9,765 nucleotides of DNA, from the NCBI GenBank assembly GCA_003233025.1, contig QIKS01000153.1, positions 1 through 9,765 of the forward strand, given 5' to 3'. A program made the translations under genes and the position numbers. Positions 6,373 through 9,765 of the stretch are shown piece after piece. This DNA is from Hellea balneolensis. Its GTDB lineage: Bacteria > Pseudomonadota > Alphaproteobacteria > Caulobacterales > Maricaulaceae. Numbering within the stretch: the first letter of the stretch is position 1; each line of letters opens with the position of its first letter. The notes under the pieces are model-generated. The model searched no databases. It saw nothing but the letters and a program-made list of their open reading frames with translations, and was not told the origin of the DNA.

Positions 6373-9300
6373 ATGATGTTTAACGAGGATATGGTCGAGC
6401 AGGCGGTGCTTTCGAGTTTTAAGGCCATGGGCTATGTCTACGCCGACCCCGCCCTGATCGGCCCCGACGCCCCGCAAAAGGAGCGCACGGCCAATGGCGA
6501 GGTTTTGCTGCTGGGCCGCTTGCGCGAGGCCGTGGCGCGGCTTAACCCTGACATCCCAGCCCGAGGCTCGCGCGGCGGCGATCAAGCTGGTTACCGTATC
6601 TGAAACGCCTTCGTTAATCGAGGAAAACCGCCGTATCCACACGTTGCTAACGCGCGGGGTGGATGTGGAATATAAGCGCCCCGATGGCTCGCTCAAGGGT
6701 GACAAGGTCTGGCTGCTGGATTTTGACAATATCGAGGCTAACGACTGGATGGTCACCAACCAGTTTACCGTGGTGGAAAGCGGCCACAACCGCCGCCCCG
6801 ATGTGGTGGTGTTTGTAAACGGCCTGCCCTTGGCCGTGCTGGAGCTAAAGAGCGCGGCGAGCGCCACGGCCACGATTGAAGATGCATATGCGCAGTTGCA
6901 GACCTACAAAGAGCAGATCCCCTCGCTGTTTCGCACCAACGCGGTGCTGATTACCTCTGACGGGTTATTTGGCCGCATCGGCTCGCTAACCGCCGCCGAG
7001 GACCGTTTTATGCCGTGGCGCAGTGTAACGGGTGCGGACGGGGATTTTACGCCTAGCGGGCCGAGGGAATCCGACACGCTGATAAGGGGCGTGTTTGACA
7101 AGGCGCGGTTTTTAGCGCTGATCCGTGATTTTACGGTGTTTGGCGATAAGGGCGACGGGCCGTTTAAGATTGTTGCGGGGTATCACCAGTTTTTTGGCGC
7201 GCAAAAGGCGCTGGCCCGCACGGTTGAAGCGGTGGAGCCAAGCGGTGACCGCAAGATCGGGGTGATCTGGCACACGCAGGGGTCCGGCAAAAGCTTTTTG
7301 ATGGCGTTTTTCGCAGGATTAGTTGTGCGGGCCAAGGCGCTGGGCAACCCTACGGTTTTGGTGCTGACAGACCGCAACGATCTGGACGACCAGCTATTTG
7401 GCACGTTTTCCATGTGCAAAGACCTGCTGCGCCAAACTCCTGAGCAGGTCACGGACCGCGAAGATTTGCGCACGCGGCTGGATCGGCAATCGGGCGGGGT
7501 GATATTTTCGACCTTGCAGAAGTTTTCGCCCGAGAGGGGCGAAGAGCATTTTCCGATGTTATCTGATCGGCGCAACGTTATTGTGTTGGTGGATGAGGCG
7601 CACCGCAGCCAACATGGCTTTGATGTGAAGCTCAACAAAGGCACCGGAATTCGGCGCTATGGCTATGCCCATTATGTGCGCGAGGCCTTGCCCAATGCCT
7701 CTTTCGCGGGCTTCACCGGCACGCCGATTGATGCGGCAGATGTAAACACGCGGGCGGTGTTTGGCGATTATATCGACGTTTACGACATTAGCCGCGCAGT
7801 GGAGGACAAGGCCACGGTGCCGATCTATTATGAGAGCCGATTGGCGCGGATAGAGCTGGACCAAGAGGCCAAGCCGGAGATGGACGCGGCGGTGGATGCG
7901 CTGTTTGACGACGAAAGCCTTTCCGAGCAGGAAAAGGCCAAAGCAAGCTGGAGCACGGTTGAGCGGCTGGTCGGGGCGGCCCCGCGCTTGGATCAGGTGG
8001 CGGCAGACATCGTCAGCCATCTTGAGGCACGGCTGGAGGCGCTGGATGGCAAGGCCATGGCCGTGTGCATGAGCCGCCGGATTTGCGTTGATTTATATGA
8101 GCGGATTGTGGCGCTGCGCCCTGATTGGCACTCTAACTCGGATATGGAGGGGGCGGTAAAGGTGGTGATGACGGGGTCTGCTTCTGACCCGCTGGAATGG
8201 CAGCAGCATATTGGCAATAAAAAGCGGCGTGATGGTTTGGCCAAGCGGGCGCGAGATGTGAAAGACCCGCTTAAACTGGTGATTGTGCGGGATATGTGGC
8301 TGACGGGATTTGATGCGCCTAGTATGCACACAATGTATGTGGATAAGCCAATGCGCGGGCATGGCTTGATGCAGGCCATAGCGCGGGTGAACCGTGTGTT
8401 TAAGGACAAACCGGCGGGCTTGGTGGTGGATTATATCGGCATTGGGCAAAACCTGAGAAAGGCGTTGCAGAATTACACGGCGTCCGACCGGGGACAAACA
8501 GGAATTGATGAAGAAGAAGCCGTTGCGGTTCTGGACGAAAAGTTTGAGTTGGTGCAGCAGATGTTTGGTGGCCATGATTATTCTGGTGGTGTGGATGGTG
8601 AGCCAAGCGCGCGCCTTACTGCGCTGGCAAATGCGATGGACTGGATTTTAGGCCAACAACAGGCCGCCGCCAATGCTGTTGAGAATGAAGAAGGCAAGAA
8701 AAAAGCGCTAAACAAGTTTCAGGATTTGGTATTGGCGCTGGGCAAGGCCTTTGCATTGGCAGCCGCGAGCGATAGGGCGCGCGATATTAAAGACGAAGTC
8801 GGGTTTTTTCAGGCGGTGCGGGCCGCTATGATCAAGCCAACCGCAAAGGGCGGGATAAGCCAGCGGGATAAAGAAATGGCTATTGGGCAGTTAATAGATG
8901 CTGCCATTGCCAATGCCGAAATTATTGACATTCTGGGGGCCGCCGGGTTTGACCGCCCTGATATCTCGATACTATCTGATGAGTTTTTGGCGGAAATCCA
9001 AGAAATGGAGCAAAAAAACCTTGCGCTTGAGGCACTCAAAAAACTGCTGAACGGGGAGATAAAAGGCAGGGCTGCAAAAAATGTGGTTGAAGCTAAGGCG
9101 TTCTCAGAAAGGCTTGAGGCATCCATTGCAAGATACCATTCAAATGCAATCACCAGCTTGGAGATGATTCAAGAGTTGATCGACCTTTCAAAGGATCTTC
9201 AAAAGTCCATTCAAAGAGGTGATGAGCTAGGCCTAAGCCCCGAAGAATTGGCTTTTTATGATGCCCTGTCCGATAATAATTCGGCTGTTGATGTTTTGGG

Positions 9301-9514
9301 CAATGAGCAGTTACGAATAATTGCCAATGAGCTTGTTGAACAATTGCAAAAAAATGTGACTGTGGATTGGCACCTTAAAGATAGCGCGCGGGCCAAGCTG
9401 CGAATTCTGGTAAAGCGAATTTTGAAGAAATTTGGATATCCTCCTGACCTAGAAGAAAATGCAATTACCACAGTGATTTCGCAGGCAGAAACGTTGCTGC
9501 GTTGGCAATCGTGA
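6373..9514 (+). pseudogene. hsdR: Type I restriction enzyme R subunit (endonuclease/translocase), apparently frameshifted near the 5' end
   Basis: The start codon overlaps the hsdS stop by 4 bases. The start frame encodes NEDMVEQAVLSSFKAMGY to ARLNPDIPA and ends at 6603. The family sequence continues as [18 protein letters not shown] in the +1 frame, open to 9514. Removing one C from CCC (6560-6562) gives about 1046 residues, the normal HsdR length. With that numbering, the PD-(D/E)xK nuclease is D143 with E157-x-K159 ([10 protein letters not shown] and LELKS). The SF2 translocase has Walker A GSGKS at 303-307, DEAH at 407-410, TGTP at 448-451, LTGFDAP at 643-649 and QAIARVNR at 667-674. A C-terminal helical domain of the DUF3387 type, which contacts the methylase core, follows. 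HsdR translocates and cuts unmethylated DNA. All motifs lie after the shift, so only the first roughly 63 residues are separated. A restart in the second frame is conceivable, but I see no good start there. Confidence 0.88.
6560..6562 (+). other. Frameshift point in hsdR: extra C
   Basis: Bases read ATC CCA GCC CGA in the start frame but CCC GAG GCT CGC in the downstream frame. Deleting one C gives the smooth family-like joint DIPAEARAAA. No recognised recoding signal is present, so an indel or sequencing error is the natural reading. Confidence 0.6.
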
Positions 9515-9765
9515 TTGACAATAGCAGTGATAGATCGGCTCAGAAAACCAATTTTGGGGGTATAATTGGGGTGTTTTATAAATTCACATTAAATTAGTTG
9601 TTTAATAACAATGTTTTATGCTCTTAATCACAGTCCTGCTGCCACCATTTAATGGGCACCATACACTTCGTGTGATTTATTTGTCGCGTCCAAGGGACGC
9701 TTCCCCTACGCCTCGGCTTTTAATATATTGTCGCCGTTGCGGCCTTCGACCGCTTCCCCGGCACC
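9515..9765. other. Noncoding tail after hsdR; no gene recognised
   Basis: The first part (to about 9640) is A+T-rich. It contains a low-quality inverted repeat, CCAATT (9548-9553) and AATTGG (9564-9569), followed by GGTGTTTTAT, which could be a weak terminator for hsdR. A TATAAT at 9561-9566 has no matching -35. From about 9680 the composition turns G+C-rich, with a perfect 6-bp hairpin GCGTCC-AAG-GGACGC (9686-9700) and two copies of CGCTTCCCC. Short open frames reach the window edge on both strands, but none is recognisable. This change may mark the island's right boundary or the end of a neighbouring gene. Confidence 0.4.
9686..9700. repeat. Short perfect inverted repeat (hairpin)
   Basis: GCGTCC and GGACGC pair around AAG. 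The run after it is TTCCCC rather than a T tract on the + strand. On the - strand it is followed by GACAAATAAAT. It is therefore not a clear intrinsic terminator, and its function is unknown. Confidence 0.4.

Larger units (their letters stand above)
5040..6376 (+). pseudogene. hsdS: Type I restriction-modification specificity (S) subunit, apparently frameshifted
   Basis: HsdS selects the DNA target through two target-recognition domains (TRDs). The first frame (ATG 5040, one base after the hsdM stop) encodes TRD1 with EIIDGDRGANYPK and FLSATNVTKSGF, up to LRKGKVKN. It then runs into unrelated residues and a stop at 5336. The conserved continuation FDTVITTRGTVGN resumes at 5258 in the -1 frame and stays open to 6376. 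Restoring one base in the A5 tract (5253-5257) gives a 445-residue protein of normal length. It would have the central conserved helix region ([26 protein letters not shown], split here at about residues 175-200), TRD2 starting LPEGWERV at about 245, and the terminal repeat LPKLMSGEIRL. As written, TRD1 is broken. Real decay, a sequencing error in the A tract, or recoding (see findings) all fit; a simple indel is most likely. Confidence 0.85.

Noticed and set aside
8093..8575. Minus-strand open frames opposite hsdR
   Set aside because: They are antisense to conserved helicase motifs and have no ribosome site or family resemblance.
9515..9566. Promoter from TTGACA (9515-9520) and TATAAT (9561-9566)
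   Set aside because: The spacing is 40 bases, far from 16-18, and neither box has a partner at proper distance.
9706..9765. 3' end of a minus-strand gene at the right edge
   Set aside because: A short frame of about 19 codons is open to the edge, but all three minus frames are briefly open and none resembles a known protein.
1..9765. CRISPR array, tRNA or rRNA genes
   Set aside because: No regularly spaced repeats and no tRNA or rRNA signature sequences were seen on either strand.

Overview
The window looks like part of a defence or integrative island in an alphaproteobacterium, most likely of the Rhodobacteraceae/Roseobacter type. That placement is by impression: GC-rich core genes, P4-type integrase and AlpA sequences of the kind common in that group, and no taxonomic marker gene. 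All genes that can be recognised lie on the + strand.

Left part (1-2315). The window opens inside a P4-type tyrosine integrase gene. It is cut off after its first catalytic arginine and the lysine region, so the H-x-x-R box and the nucleophilic tyrosine are gone. A strikingly A+T-rich reverse transcriptase gene (386-1801) follows directly, its ATG overlapping the stop of the truncated integrase (ATGA). Immediately after the reverse transcriptase stop, the sequence re-enters island DNA in the middle of an alpA-like gene; only its last 29 codons remain (1808-1897). A cassette of about 1.48 kb, consisting almost entirely of the reverse transcriptase gene, therefore seems to have replaced the 3' end of the integrase and the 5' end of alpA. 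The alpA remnant overlaps a gene for a small helix-turn-helix protein with a zinc-ribbon-like tail.

Middle part (2368-3402). An apparently complete second tyrosine recombinase, unrelated in detail to the first, retains R, H-x-x-R, H and Y. It and the HTH gene look like the current mobility/regulatory module of the island.

Right part (3479-9514). A type I restriction-modification operon in the order hsdM, hsdS, hsdR is packed tightly, with a 1-nt gap between hsdM and hsdS and a 4-nt overlap between hsdS and hsdR. hsdM is intact. hsdS carries an apparent one-base loss at an A5 tract, and hsdR an apparent one-base gain at a CCC near its 5' end. As written, neither specificity nor restriction subunit is made full length. 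These may be real decay, sequencing errors or, for hsdS only, a recoding site. The last 250 bases hold no gene that I can recognise.

The most interesting item is the stand-alone reverse transcriptase. It has A/WADD catalytic motifs, a helical C-terminal extension and no visible intron, retron or diversity-generating features. It sits in a defence context, which makes it a candidate antiphage (UG/Abi-like) reverse transcriptase.
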